A DNA stretch of 31,366 nt from JAHRVQ01 sp047616645 (GCA_047616645.1 JBLHIH010000035.1:1-31366); one strand, 5' to 3'; numbered from the stretch's first letter, positions 6,592 through 16,423 are shown. Made by a program: numbers and translations. The notes: generated from the letters alone by a model not told the origin.

Positions 6592-8235
6592 ATGACGATG
6601 CAACAAACTCCCCTTTTACTCTCAAGAATCCTAGGTCGTGGTGCCCTCCTCGACCCGAACGAAGAAATTGTAACCCTTCAGCAAGACGGGACTCATCGAC
6701 AAACATTAAAAACAACGTGGACAAGAGCAAATAAAGTCGCCAATGCCCTCTCTGATCAAGGCATTAAGGTAGGTGATAGAGTTGCTAGCTTCATGTGGAA
6801 CAATTATCGTCACCTTGAACTCTATCAGGCTGTGCCTTCTATGGGCGCTGTATTACATACCCTCAATATTCGGCTTTCCTCTCACGATCTGGAATATATA
6901 ATCAACCACGCAAAAGACAAGGTTATATTTATAGATGAAGATCTCATGCCTTTGCTCGCACCCATTAAGGATAAAATACCCACAGTTGAACGCATCATCG
7001 TTTGTCGACATGGTGAAAACGTAGCAGATCCTTTTGAGTCTAGTGTTGATTATGAAGATTTCATCGACGGAAAAAATTCAAATTACGATTGGCCGGAAAT
7101 CGATGAAAACTCCCCAATGGGTCTTTGTTATACCAGTGGTACAACAGGTAAACCTAAAGGGGTCATGTATACCCATCGATCAACCTATCTACATACCATA
7201 ACCGAAGCAATGACAGACTCCATGGCGCTCACTGCGCTAGATGCGATTTGTGGCATTGTCCCCATGTTTCACGCCATGGGTTGGGGATTGCCCTTTTGTG
7301 CCTCCATGTTGGGTTGTAAACAGGTGATGCCCCATCGTTACATGACACCAGATCGCCTAATTCAACTCATTTCAGATGAGGAAGTGACCATATCTGCTGG
7401 TGTGCCCACTATTTGGCAGGGTATTCGTGGCATTCTCGAATCCGAAGCGGGCAAAAATTACGATTTAAGTAAGATGACTAGGTTGACCTGTGGTGGATCA
7501 GCACCCCCTATTTCCTTAATGCGCTGGTATTGGGAGAAGCTACAAATTGAGATGGTTCAAGGTTGGGGAATGACGGAAACCAACCCTCTTGGAACATTAT
7601 CAAGAAAGGTCGCAAAGCGGTCACATATGAGGCTGACCGAAGATCAGCAATTTGACAATATCGCAAAAGCTGGATTACTAATGCCCGGGCTTGAGATTGA
7701 GATTGTTGACGAGCAATGGAACCCAGTACCCCATGATGGAGAATCCGTTGGCGAACTCTTGATAAGGGGGCCATGGATAGCATCAGAATATTACAATGAT
7801 CCTCAACCTGAGAAATTTCATGATGGTTGGTTGGTTACAGGTGACGTCGCTAAAATTGACGCTGAGGAATATCTCATTATTGCAGACAGATCAAAGGACC
7901 TAATTAAATCCGGAGGAGAATGGATTTCATCTGTGGATCTTGAAAATCACATCATATCATTGGAAGGTGTTAACCAAGCGGCAGTTGTAGCCCAGCCACA
8001 CCCCAAGTGGGATGAACGTCCTGTGGCAATGGTCGTTTTGGTCGAAGGTAGCACGGTAACAGGAGATTCAATTCTCGAACACTGCGCTCAAATATTTGCC
8101 AATTGGCAGCTACCCGATGATGTCATTTTTGTCGATGCAATCCCCCTTACGTCTACCGGTAAAATCGACAAAAAAACCATTCGAGCCCAACTAGAAAGCC
8201 AAGCATATAAATTACCAAGTTTACGTACTGCGTAG
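6592..8235 (+). CDS. AlkK-like medium/long-chain fatty acyl-CoA ligase
   Basis: A 547-residue adenylate-forming enzyme that would activate fatty acids with ATP and CoA. The P-loop is YTSGTTGKPKG at 180-190, the A5 motif is GWGMTET at 324-330, and TGDVAKID and DRSKDLIKSGGEW lie before the C-terminal domain. The A10 lysine is K524 in PLTSTGKIDKK. The N-terminus (LLSRILGRGALLDPNEEIV) and length match the AlkK group, which acts on medium- to long-chain acids released from alkane or lipid breakdown. Two ATGs (6592, 6598) are possible starts. The stop codon TAG lies at the first bases of a 15-bp tandem array. It leads a same-strand run with a flavin-barrel protein and AlaX. Confidence 0.93.
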   Translation: MTMQQTPLLLSRILGRGALLDPNEEIVTLQQDGTHRQTLKTTWTRANKVANALSDQGIKVGDRVASFMWNNYRHLELYQAVPSMGAVLHTLNIRLSSHDLEYIINHAKDKVIFIDEDLMPLLAPIKDKIPTVERIIVCRHGENVADPFESSVDYEDFIDGKNSNYDWPEIDENSPMGLCYTSGTTGKPKGVMYTHRSTYLHTITEAMTDSMALTALDAICGIVPMFHAMGWGLPFCASMLGCKQVMPHRYMTPDRLIQLISDEEVTISAGVPTIWQGIRGILESEAGKNYDLSKMTRLTCGGSAPPISLMRWYWEKLQIEMVQGWGMTETNPLGTLSRKVAKRSHMRLTEDQQFDNIAKAGLLMPGLEIEIVDEQWNPVPHDGESVGELLIRGPWIASEYYNDPQPEKFHDGWLVTGDVAKIDAEEYLIIADRSKDLIKSGGEWISSVDLENHIISLEGVNQAAVVAQPHPKWDERPVAMVVLVEGSTVTGDSILEHCAQIFANWQLPDDVIFVDAIPLTSTGKIDKKTIRAQLESQAYKLPSLRTA

Positions 8236-8293
8236 CTCTATATTAAGGAGCTCTATATTAAGGAGCTCTATATTAAGGAGCTCTTTTTTAAGG
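8234..8293 (+). repeat. Tandem array, 15-bp unit, 4 copies, after ligase stop codon
   Basis: The unit AGCTCTATATTAAGG occurs perfectly at 8234-8248, 8249-8263 and 8264-8278. A fourth copy with two changes (TAT to TTT within the A/T part) is at 8279-8293. It begins inside the ligase TAG codon. Each junction makes the palindrome GAGCTC and the Shine-Dalgarno-like AAGGAG, but the next gene has its own ribosome site further down. Confidence 0.95.
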
Positions 8294-8331
8294 AGCGCGT
8301 AATAACAAAAACGCTTAGAAAGGATTCTACA

Positions 8332-8748
8332 ATGTCTCTACAAATGTCCATCCAAGAAAGACAATCATTTTTGGCTGACCTACATGTGGGTGTGATCAGT
8401 ATTCCGAGAGAAAATCGTGCGCCACTAACAGTGCCAATTTGGTACGACTACGAACCAGATGGTGAGTTATGGGTGCTTACTGAACCTACATCCTTAAAAG
8501 GCAAAGCCTTAGAAGACTGTACACACATCAGTTTATGTGTTCAAACCGAAGCTCCCCCTTATCAATACGTTACCGTAGAAGGAAAGTTTGAAGTCTCCAA
8601 ACCCGCTCCAGGTCAACTATTAGCAATGGCCATCAGATACCTGGGTGAAGAAGTTGGCAAACAGTATGCTGCGGGATCTAAGGGCGATAACATTATGGTA
8701 AGTTTTATTCCAACAAACTGGCTCAGCGTAGACTACTCCAAAATGTAA
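8332..8748 (+). CDS. Pyridoxamine 5'-phosphate oxidase-like FMN-binding protein
   Basis: A 138-residue split-barrel protein. The fold is suggested by FLADLHVGVISIPRENRAP followed by LTVPIWYDYEPDGELWVL, then TEPTSLKGKALEDCTHISLCVQ and YVTVEGKFEV. This order of strands, with the (K/R)xxAL segment after a basic residue, is usual for the PNPOx-like family binding FMN, F420 or haem. The cofactor and substrate are undetermined. The ribosome site AAAGGA is 8 bases before the ATG. It lies between the acyl-CoA ligase, from which a 15-bp repeat array separates it, and the alaX gene. Confidence 0.82.
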   Translation: MSLQMSIQERQSFLADLHVGVISIPRENRAPLTVPIWYDYEPDGELWVLTEPTSLKGKALEDCTHISLCVQTEAPPYQYVTVEGKFEVSKPAPGQLLAMAIRYLGEEVGKQYAAGSKGDNIMVSFIPTNWLSVDYSKM

Positions 8749-8791
8749 GCATGACATTTTACTTCAATAATAAATTCTGGAATAACTCCAA

Positions 8792-9517
8792 ATGGATATG
8801 ACGGAAAAAACTTACTATCAAGATAGTTACCAACAGACTCAAACAGCCAATGTTACCAAGGTCACGGGCATTTGGATTGAATTTAATCGGAGCATCTTTT
8901 ATCCCCTTGGGGGTGGCCAACCAGGCGATACGGGTTCAGTAAGCTTAAGCTCAAATTCAGAAATCACTTTTCGGATAGTGGCGACGGAAAAAGCTGAAGA
9001 CCCAAACTATATACGTCATCAATTGCACACTGAAGATCACAATTTCAAGATAGGAGACGAGGTTAATCTTCAGCTTGACTGGGAGCGAAGATATAGGCAT
9101 ATGAAGATGCATACTTGCATGCATCTTTTAGGCTCACTCATCCCGGTTCCTGTCACAGGGGGTTCTGTCGGCGCAGAAAAAAGCCGATTGGATTTCGATC
9201 TAGGTGAACATCAAATAAACAAAGAAGATCTGACCATCGAAATAAACAAACTGATTAGCGCCGGACATGCAGTTTTTTTTGGATCTATTACTGATGAAGT
9301 GCTTGATGCGAACCCCGATCTGGTTCGCACTATGTCAGTGCAACCACCGCGGGGCAGTGGCTCCATTAGAATGGTAAAAATAGCAGAGGTAGATTATCAA
9401 CCCTGCGGCGGTACACATTTGAATAACGTTTCAGAAATTGGACCTATTCGCATTTCTAAAATCGAAAATAAGGGCAAACGTAACAGGCGGGTTCATATTG
9501 TCTTTGATGAAGACTAA
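8792..9517 (+). CDS. alaX: AlaX-type alanyl-tRNA editing protein
   Basis: A 241-residue free-standing editing domain that would hydrolyse Ser- or Gly-mischarged tRNA-Ala in the cytoplasm. The AlaRS editing-domain zinc ligands are intact: H107 and H111 in HTCMHLL, and C205 and H209 in CGGTH. FYPLGGGQPGDTG (36-48) is the family N-terminal glycine-rich strand. The size fits the AlaX-M class with the N-terminal barrel. Two ATGs (8792 and 8798) are both possible; neither has a strong ribosome site. It is convergent with acetoacetyl-CoA synthetase over 52 bp in which I see no clear terminator hairpin. Confidence 0.93.
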   Translation: MDMTEKTYYQDSYQQTQTANVTKVTGIWIEFNRSIFYPLGGGQPGDTGSVSLSSNSEITFRIVATEKAEDPNYIRHQLHTEDHNFKIGDEVNLQLDWERRYRHMKMHTCMHLLGSLIPVPVTGGSVGAEKSRLDFDLGEHQINKEDLTIEINKLISAGHAVFFGSITDEVLDANPDLVRTMSVQPPRGSGSIRMVKIAEVDYQPCGGTHLNNVSEIGPIRISKIENKGKRNRRVHIVFDED

Positions 9518-9569
9518 GCTGAATTGAATAAGCACTACACAGCAGCCTCTACACAAAAATCACCAACAA

Positions 9570-11486
9570 CTAATCAAGTATGTTCCTAAAAGCCTCTAGT
9601 GCATCTGGATTCGCCAAAGCATCCTTATTGGTCACTGGTAAACCATGTATAACATTACGTACTGCTAGTTCTACTATTTTACCGCTAATGGTTCTGGGTA
9701 TTTCTGGAACAGCACAAATTGTAAAAGGGACATGTCGAGGCGTTGTGTTCTCTCTGATGGTCAATTTGATTTTACGCATTAGATTATCATCAAGTTGACA
9801 TATATCCCTCAATACCACGAAGAGAACAACTCGGACGTCATCCTCCCAATCTTGCCCAACGCAGATGGCGTCAATCACTTCATCTACCTTCTCCACTTGG
9901 CGATAGATTTCAGCAGTGCCAATTCTTACGCCACCCGGGTTTAATACAGCGTCAGAGCGGCCGTGAATGATGAAACCATCGTGCGAGGTCTGTTCTCCGT
10001 AGTCTCCTTGGGCCCAAACATTCGAAAATCGTTCAAAATATGCCGAGTGATAACGTTCCCCATTTTCATCATTCCAAAATCCGATAGGCATGGCTGGAAA
10101 AGCCGTGGTGCAAACCAATTCACCTTTTTCATTTTTCACTTCTTGGCCTACTTCATTGAATATCTTCACATCCATTCCCAAACCGGCACACTGAAGCTCA
10201 CCCTCGTAGACTGGCATCGTCGTATTACCCAGAGCAAAACAGGAGATAATATCCGTTCCTCCGGATATCGACGATAGACAAAGGTCTTCCTTTATATCTC
10301 GATAAACATATTGAAAACTTTCCTCGCTCAAGGGTGAACCCGTCGATAGCATTGTTTTAAGAGATGACAGATCATGGCTCTCGTTTGGCTTTACACCTTC
10401 TTTTTCTAATGAGGCGATGTACTTTGCGCTGGTACCAAAAATGGTAATGCGTTCCTTATCAATTAGGTCTAACAAAACAGTTGGGGCCGGATAAAAAGGC
10501 GAACCATCGTAAAGCACAAGAGTGGATCCGCTAGCTAAGCCTGAAACAAGCCAGTTCCACATCATCCAACCACAGGTTGTAAAATAAAATAAAACGTCAC
10601 TCTGTTGCAGATCTAGATGTAATTGATGCTCTTTCAAATGCTGTAATAAAGTACCTCCAGCACCATGAACGATACACTTAGGAGAGCCTGTTGTTCCTGA
10701 GGAATACATGATGTACAAGGGATGGTTGAAATTGTGGCGGTGAAATTTAAATCCCTCTGTCGTCCCAGAACATGCGCTTTCAAAATCCAGTTCCTTGTCT
10801 ATATCGAAGCCACCTAGATCAATTAAGTCAACGCACAAAACCTTTTCGAGGGTTGTAACGGAATTTACGATATCGCGAACTCGGTCTCTTGAGTCCAGGG
10901 ATTTACCGTTGTAGAAGTATCCACTACAGGCGACGAGTAGTTTGGGAGATATTTGACCAAATCGATCTAGTACGCCTTGTGCTCCAAAATCAGGTGAGCA
11001 AGATGAGAACGTAGCGCCGATGCTCGTTGCCGCCAACATAGTGATGACCGTTGCTGGAACATTGGGTAGCAATGCGACAACCCGATCCCCATCACCAATA
11101 CCTGATTTTCGCATCCATACTGAAAGGGCTTCGACCTTTGCGCCTAGTTGTTTGTAGCTTAGGGTTTTCCGATCGCCATTTTCGAGTAAACTCACCAAGG
11201 CCAATTTGTCATCTTTATATCGAAGTAAGTTTTCAGCAAAATTAATTTTCGCATCAGGGAAAAATTGTGCACCTGGCATCTTGTCTCCATCAACCAAGAT
11301 ACGCTCACCTTTCTCTCCGATAACGTCGCTGTAATCCCAGAGCTGCGACCAAAACTTTTCTTTATCTCTGATGCTATGGGCATGTAGGTCAATGTAGGAC
11401 CCGTCATTACCAAGTTGTTTCTGAAATTCTTTTATTCGAGACGCCAATATGTGCTCTTCTCTTGGAATCCAAAGTGGCTTGCTCAT
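9570..11486 (-). CDS. aacS: Acetoacetyl-CoA synthetase
   Basis: An adenylate-forming enzyme of 638 residues that makes acetoacetyl-CoA from acetoacetate, ATP and CoA. The N-terminal ACAS_N segment is recognisable (FPDAKINFAENLL). The P-loop is YSSGTTGSPK at about 261-270, followed by the characteristic HLKEHQLHLDL and TCGWMMWNWLVSGLASG, and the C-terminal PRTISGKIVELAVR contains the A10 lysine. The start is placed at ATG 11486 (MSKPLWIP) because GAGGGAG lies at proper spacing. The open frame extends 11 codons further to 11519, without a ribosome site. Following liuE on the same strand after 192 bp, it would take the acetoacetate released by HMG-CoA lyase to thiolase-ready acetoacetyl-CoA, completing leucine degradation. 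Confidence 0.95.
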   Translation of the reverse strand: MSKPLWIPREEHILASRIKEFQKQLGNDGSYIDLHAHSIRDKEKFWSQLWDYSDVIGEKGERILVDGDKMPGAQFFPDAKINFAENLLRYKDDKLALVSLLENGDRKTLSYKQLGAKVEALSVWMRKSGIGDGDRVVALLPNVPATVITMLAATSIGATFSSCSPDFGAQGVLDRFGQISPKLLVACSGYFYNGKSLDSRDRVRDIVNSVTTLEKVLCVDLIDLGGFDIDKELDFESACSGTTEGFKFHRHNFNHPLYIMYSSGTTGSPKCIVHGAGGTLLQHLKEHQLHLDLQQSDVLFYFTTCGWMMWNWLVSGLASGSTLVLYDGSPFYPAPTVLLDLIDKERITIFGTSAKYIASLEKEGVKPNESHDLSSLKTMLSTGSPLSEESFQYVYRDIKEDLCLSSISGGTDIISCFALGNTTMPVYEGELQCAGLGMDVKIFNEVGQEVKNEKGELVCTTAFPAMPIGFWNDENGERYHSAYFERFSNVWAQGDYGEQTSHDGFIIHGRSDAVLNPGGVRIGTAEIYRQVEKVDEVIDAICVGQDWEDDVRVVLFVVLRDICQLDDNLMRKIKLTIRENTTPRHVPFTICAVPEIPRTISGKIVELAVRNVIHGLPVTNKDALANPDALEAFRNILD

Positions 11487-11678
11487 TTTATCTTCTCCCT
11501 CATCCATATCAAATAACATGAGTAATGGTCAAAATCTAATATCTGGATTAACGAATAAAAACTGTCCTGCCCTTCCTAACTAGACAATCTATTCACCTTT
11601 TCTAGGCCGGTTTAATTTATAAATTGTACCGGAATGTTTATTTAGTAGGCTTATATGATCTTTCTAATAGCAAAAAAA

Positions 11679-12587
11679 CTAAGGCAATTCAGCATTCAAG
11701 ACAGCCCTTGCTACCTTAGATCCATTCTCTCTATTGAGTTGCTTACAAATAAATTCACCAGCCTCGATTAAGCCGCTTAGATCGATACCGTGATCAATGT
11801 TTAATCCTTGTAAAAGATAGACAACATCCTCTGTGGCCACATTACCAGTGGCGCCTTTTGCGTATGGGCAACCTCCGAGACCTGCGACAGAACTGTCTAT
11901 GGTGCTAATACCAAGCTGCATGGCGGCGTAAATATTTGCCAAGGCTTGACCGTAGGTATCGTGAAAGTGAACTGCAAGTTGGTTCACGTCGGCCACCTTT
12001 AGGCATTCCTCAAGCATATTTACAATCGTCGAGGGCGTACCAACGCCGATGGTATCGCCTAAAGAAACTTCGTAACAACCAATATCTAAAAGCGATTTTG
12101 AAACCTCGGCTACCTTCTTAGGGTTAATCAATCCTTCGTAAGGGCAAGCCACGACGCAGGAAACATAAGCCCTTACTTTTATCCCCTGCTCTTTAGCCAT
12201 GCGCATGACAGGTTCAAATCGATCGAGACTTTCTGAAATAGTGCAGTTGATATTTTTTTGATTGAAGGCTTCAGACGCAGCAGTAAAGATGGCGACCTCA
12301 TCGGCATTGACGGCGATTGCGCGTTCATAACCTTTTACATTAGGTGTTAAAGCTGCGTAAGTTGTTTTTGGCGAGCGCTGAACATTAAGAAATATTTCTT
12401 CACTACCCGCCATTTGCGGTATCCAATTTGGATTGACAAAACTCCCCGCTTCAATATAGCTGACGCCTGCACTGGTGAGTTTTTGAATGAGCTCGATCTT
12501 TGTGTCGATGCTTATAGATTGTTTTTCATTTTGTAAACCATCGCGAGGACCCACTTCAACTATTTTGACTTTCTTGGGCAAGTTCAT
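11679..12587 (-). CDS. liuE: Hydroxymethylglutaryl-CoA lyase
   Basis: A 302-residue TIM-barrel enzyme cleaving HMG-CoA to acetoacetate and acetyl-CoA, the last step specific to leucine breakdown. The N-terminal VEVGPRDGLQNE (10-21) supplies metal- and substrate-binding residues. HFHDTYGQALAN contains metal-ligand histidines. The C-terminal GLGGCPYAKGATGN holds the family's catalytic-loop cysteine. Length is typical. The start ATG 12587 follows the liuD stop by 57 bp on the same strand; the ribosome site is weak. The operon context (liuR-A-B-D-E) supports the assignment over related 2-isopropylmalate synthase-like enzymes. Confidence 0.96.
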   Translation of the reverse strand: MNLPKKVKIVEVGPRDGLQNEKQSISIDTKIELIQKLTSAGVSYIEAGSFVNPNWIPQMAGSEEIFLNVQRSPKTTYAALTPNVKGYERAIAVNADEVAIFTAASEAFNQKNINCTISESLDRFEPVMRMAKEQGIKVRAYVSCVVACPYEGLINPKKVAEVSKSLLDIGCYEVSLGDTIGVGTPSTIVNMLEECLKVADVNQLAVHFHDTYGQALANIYAAMQLGISTIDSSVAGLGGCPYAKGATGNVATEDVVYLLQGLNIDHGIDLSGLIEAGEFICKQLNRENGSKVARAVLNAELP

Positions 12588-12644
12588 ATCATTGTGCTCG
12601 ATGTGAGAGTATTTATTATTACTGTATCGCTTGCGCTTTGATAA

Positions 12645-14684
12645 TCAGGTAACATTTGTCGATGTTTGATGTGGCTCAAATTCCAAGAGAATCGTTCCGC
12701 CATCTACGAGATCTCCCGGCTGAAAATAGAACGCTTTTACTATGCCATCTTCTGGCGCGCGAATGGTGTGTTCCATTTTCATTGCTTCCATGATGACTAA
12801 GGGATCATCTTTGCTAACACTGCTATTAATACCTACAAGCAAAGATACCATGGTGCCGTTCATAGGAGCGGATAAACCCGTATCACTAGATTGGTTTTCC
12901 GTATCACCTGTATCCTCTTTGACTAGATTAAAGTTGATAACATTATCTGCGGTATAGATCGTGTAATTGTCTTCTTGCTGAAAAACTTTGGTTCTCATCT
13001 GGTGACCACCAATCTCTGCTAATAGCGCAGCGCCAATCAAACTACCTCTTGCTTCAAAACTTCCCAGTGAAGTGTTGATTAAATATCGGTTTGATTGGCG
13101 CTTGGGAATTTGCTCAATTTCTATTTGATGATCTTGGTTATGAAGATTGATGCAATATTGATGTAGATTTTTTTCATTCATCCTCCAAGCATTACTGGCG
13201 TTCCAAGGTGAATTTGAATCTGAACGATTGCAATGATGGTCTGCAGATTCCTTGTGTAAGTTCAAAACAAGATAGAGCGCAGCAAGTGGGAGTGCCATTG
13301 CCAAATCTTGGGCTTGGTCATGATAGATTTCAGCATGATGTTTTTCTATAAACCCTGTATCCAAATCAGCAGCACGAAATGCATTGCTGCTTGCCAGATT
13401 ATAGAGAAAATTAACATTTGTCGTTATCCCGCCTAAGTGATACTCACTCAAGGCCTTCGTTAGGCGTTGCAGCGCTTTATCCCTGGTTTCATCCCAAACA
13501 ATAAGTTTCGCAATCATTGGGTCGTAATAGACACTGACTTCGTCACCTTCTCGCACGCCAGTGTCTATACGGACGTGTTTGCTTGTTTCCGGCGTCTGTA
13601 GGAAGGATACTTTACCCGTTACTGGTAAAAAATCATTGTCGGGATCTTCTGCATATATGCGGGCCTCTAGGGCATGACCAGTAATTTTTAATTGTTCTTG
13701 TCTTAGCGGCAAAGGCTCTCCAGCAGCTACGTGCAATTGCCATTCAACGAGGTCTTGACCAGAAATCAATTCGCTGACGGGGTGTTCGACTTGTAGGCGA
13801 GTATTCATTTCCATAAAATAAAATGAACCGTCAGTGTCGAGGAGGAATTCAACTGTACCGGCACCTACATATGATATGGCTTGGGCAGCTCGAATCGCAG
13901 TTTCACCCATTTGTTTTCGAAGACTCTCAGTCATTCCGGGCGCAGGTGCTTCTTCAATCACTTTTTGATGTCGACGTTGTACTGAACAATCGCGTTCGAA
14001 TAGATATACCGCATTACCTTGCTGGTCACAGAAAATCTGTATCTCTACATGACGAGGTTGAGTAAGATATTTTTCGACCAACATAGTGTCATCGCCAAAC
14101 CCATTTAAGGCCTCGCGTTTAGCTGCTGCAAGGGCAGTATCAAAATCCGCTTCGTCATGAACCTGTCGCATACCTTTACCGCCGCCACCAGCAGTTGCTT
14201 TAAGGAGCACGGGATAGCCCATCTCTCGAGATGCTCTTTTTAATAATTCGCTGTCTTGATCTTCTCCATGATAACCAGGAACGAGGGGGACATTCGCTTT
14301 TGACATGATGTTTTTAGCGGCAGATTTTGAGCCCATAGCTTCTATGGCGGAAACAGGTGGTCCGATGAAAACGATATTATTTTTATCGCAAGCACGACAA
14401 AAAACAGGGTTTTCTGATAGGAAACCATATCCAGGATGGATAGCTTCTGCACCGGTTTTTAATGCAGCCTCTATAATTCGATCAATTTGCAAATAGGATT
14501 CTTTTGAAGGTGCAGCGCCTATGTATATCGCTTCATCTGCCATCGCAACATGGAGTGAATGCCTATCAGCATCGCTGTAAACAGCGACGCATCGTATGCC
14601 CATTAATTGCGCAGTTTGAATAACTCGACATGCGATCTCACCCCTATTAGCGATGAGGATTTTGGTGAAGGATTGGGAGCTCAT
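12645..14684 (-). CDS. liuD: Methylcrotonyl-CoA carboxylase alpha (biotin) subunit
   Basis: A 679-residue biotin carboxylase/carrier protein. The biotin carboxylase N domain (about 7-116, ILIANRGEIACRVI) is followed by ATP-grasp with KATAGGGGKGMR near 160-171, then EMNTRLQVEHPVSE and the carboxylase C domain to about 450. A less conserved BT-type linker comes next, and a biotinyl domain at about 605-672 carries AMKME with the biotin-accepting lysine at about 636. With LiuB it carboxylates 3-methylcrotonyl-CoA to 3-methylglutaconyl-CoA. The substrate is assigned by context (liu operon) because propionyl- and geranyl-CoA carboxylases share this architecture. Only 96 bp separate it from liuB, where liuC stands in many related operons. 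Confidence 0.95.
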   Translation of the reverse strand: MSSQSFTKILIANRGEIACRVIQTAQLMGIRCVAVYSDADRHSLHVAMADEAIYIGAAPSKESYLQIDRIIEAALKTGAEAIHPGYGFLSENPVFCRACDKNNIVFIGPPVSAIEAMGSKSAAKNIMSKANVPLVPGYHGEDQDSELLKRASREMGYPVLLKATAGGGGKGMRQVHDEADFDTALAAAKREALNGFGDDTMLVEKYLTQPRHVEIQIFCDQQGNAVYLFERDCSVQRRHQKVIEEAPAPGMTESLRKQMGETAIRAAQAISYVGAGTVEFLLDTDGSFYFMEMNTRLQVEHPVSELISGQDLVEWQLHVAAGEPLPLRQEQLKITGHALEARIYAEDPDNDFLPVTGKVSFLQTPETSKHVRIDTGVREGDEVSVYYDPMIAKLIVWDETRDKALQRLTKALSEYHLGGITTNVNFLYNLASSNAFRAADLDTGFIEKHHAEIYHDQAQDLAMALPLAALYLVLNLHKESADHHCNRSDSNSPWNASNAWRMNEKNLHQYCINLHNQDHQIEIEQIPKRQSNRYLINTSLGSFEARGSLIGAALLAEIGGHQMRTKVFQQEDNYTIYTADNVINFNLVKEDTGDTENQSSDTGLSAPMNGTMVSLLVGINSSVSKDDPLVIMEAMKMEHTIRAPEDGIVKAFYFQPGDLVDGGTILLEFEPHQTSTNVT

Positions 14685-14780
14685 AATATTTAACTCGTCA
14701 TTTATTGCTATGTGTAGTGCACTTTCAGTGCAGGCAGTGCCGAACGATTCGTGTAGAACAATATTTGTAATTTATGTTTC

Positions 14781-16388
14781 TTACATCCTGAAAATACCAA
14801 AGCGGGTATCTTCAATTTCTTTATTAAGACTCGCTGATATGCTCAATCCTAAAACCATGCGTGTGTCGGCAGGATCTATAACACCGTCATCCCATAAACG
14901 GGCCGATGCGTAGTATGGGTGACCTTGTTTCTCGTAAGTATCGATAATGGGTTGTTTGAACGCCTGCTCCTCAATAGCAGTCCAATTTTCTCCGCTCTTA
15001 TCTTTTTGATCGCGTTTAACTTGTGCAAGAACCCCAGCAGCTTGCTCTCCTCCCATAACTGAGATCCGCGCATTTGGCCACATAAAAAGGAATCGTGGAT
15101 CGTAAGCTCGCCCGCACATGCCATAATTCCCGGCACCAAAGGACCCACCAATAAGGACGGTGAATTTCGGTACTTTTGCTGTTGCCACGGCCGTAACCAT
15201 CTTTGCACCATGTTTTGCGATGCCGCTGTGTTCATACTGTTTTCCCACCATAAAGCCGGTAATATTCTGCAAAAATACCAGTGGGATTTTTCGTTGTGCA
15301 CATAATTCGATAAAGTGAGCACCTTTCTGCGCAGATTCTCCGAATAGGATTCCGTTGTTGCCAATTAAGCCAACGGGGTAACCAAAGATTCTTGCAAATC
15401 CACAGACGAGTGTTGTGCCATACAGTGCTTTAAACTCGTCAAATTCAGAAGCATCAACTATACGTGCTATAACCTCCCTAACATCATAAGGTTGTCGCGT
15501 ATCCTTTGGGATAATGCCGTAAATTTCTTGGCTATCATATAATGGTTCTTGAGGGGGACAGATATCACTCTTTATGGGTTTTACTCTGTTTAAACGCCCT
15601 ACAGATTGTCGTGCTATTTCTAATGCATGGTGATCATTCTGTGCCAGATGATCTACGACGCCCGATATCCGAGAATGTACGTCGGCACCGCCGAGTTCTT
15701 CAGACGTTACTTCTTCACCTGTCGCCGCTTTCACGAGCGGTGGACCACCGAGAAAAATAGTGCCGTTCTCTTTTACTATAATAGATTCGTCTGCCATTGC
15801 AGGAACATAGGCACCACCTGCTGTACAAGAACCCATCACAACCGCAATTTGGGGAATATTCTCAGCTGACATATTCGCCTGATTAAAAAAGATATGACCG
15901 AAATGATCCCTGTCGGGGAATACATCTTCTTGCCGAGGTAGATTCGCGCCACCTGAATCGACGAGGTATATACATGGTAAGTTATTCTCTTGCGCAATTG
16001 TCTGGGCTCTGAGATGTTTTTTTACTGTTATCGGGTAGTATGTGCCGCCTTTTACCGTCGCATCATTAGCAACAATCACACACTCTTGTCCACTGATTCG
16101 ACCAATACCTGTGATAATGCCGGCAGACGCGACGACTTCATCATAGACTTCAAATGCCGCTAGTTGCGATAGCTCAAGAAAAGGCGACCCTTTATCTAAC
16201 AAGCCTTGGATACGATCTCGCGCTAAAAGCTTGCCGCGACCTGTATGCCTTTTACGGGCGCGTTCTCCACCACCGAGTTTAATGGTTTGCAACTTTTCCT
16301 CGAGGTCCAATACTTGGCTTCTCATATGCGCCGAGTTTTCGAGGAATTCACTCCCATGGATGTTGATTTTTGTTTTTATAGTGGACAT
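14781..16388 (-). CDS. liuB: Methylcrotonyl-CoA carboxylase beta (carboxyltransferase) subunit
   Basis: A 535-residue carboxyltransferase with the duplicated crotonase-like fold. The N-terminal GGGERARKRHTGRGKLLARDRI is diagnostic for the acyl-CoA carboxylase beta family. VVMGSCTAGGAYVPAMADE, in the N half, and GGSFGAGNYGMCGRAYDPRF followed by FMWPNARISVMGGEQAAGVL, in the C half, form the acyl-CoA and biotin sites. The GNYGMCGRAY wording is typical of methylcrotonyl-CoA rather than propionyl-CoA enzymes. It pairs with LiuD. It starts 35 bp after the liuA stop. The gene is intact across its length. Confidence 0.96.
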   Translation of the reverse strand: MSTIKTKINIHGSEFLENSAHMRSQVLDLEEKLQTIKLGGGERARKRHTGRGKLLARDRIQGLLDKGSPFLELSQLAAFEVYDEVVASAGIITGIGRISGQECVIVANDATVKGGTYYPITVKKHLRAQTIAQENNLPCIYLVDSGGANLPRQEDVFPDRDHFGHIFFNQANMSAENIPQIAVVMGSCTAGGAYVPAMADESIIVKENGTIFLGGPPLVKAATGEEVTSEELGGADVHSRISGVVDHLAQNDHHALEIARQSVGRLNRVKPIKSDICPPQEPLYDSQEIYGIIPKDTRQPYDVREVIARIVDASEFDEFKALYGTTLVCGFARIFGYPVGLIGNNGILFGESAQKGAHFIELCAQRKIPLVFLQNITGFMVGKQYEHSGIAKHGAKMVTAVATAKVPKFTVLIGGSFGAGNYGMCGRAYDPRFLFMWPNARISVMGGEQAAGVLAQVKRDQKDKSGENWTAIEEQAFKQPIIDTYEKQGHPYYASARLWDDGVIDPADTRMVLGLSISASLNKEIEDTRFGIFRM

Positions 16389-16423
16389 GACTTAGCCTTT
16401 AAATTTGTTTTTTCTCGCGTCAG

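Noticed and set aside
11487..11519. Longer start for acetoacetyl-CoA synthetase at 11519
   Set aside because: The Shine-Dalgarno-like GAGGGAG lies inside this extension and fits the ATG at 11486, and family members begin at MSKPLW.
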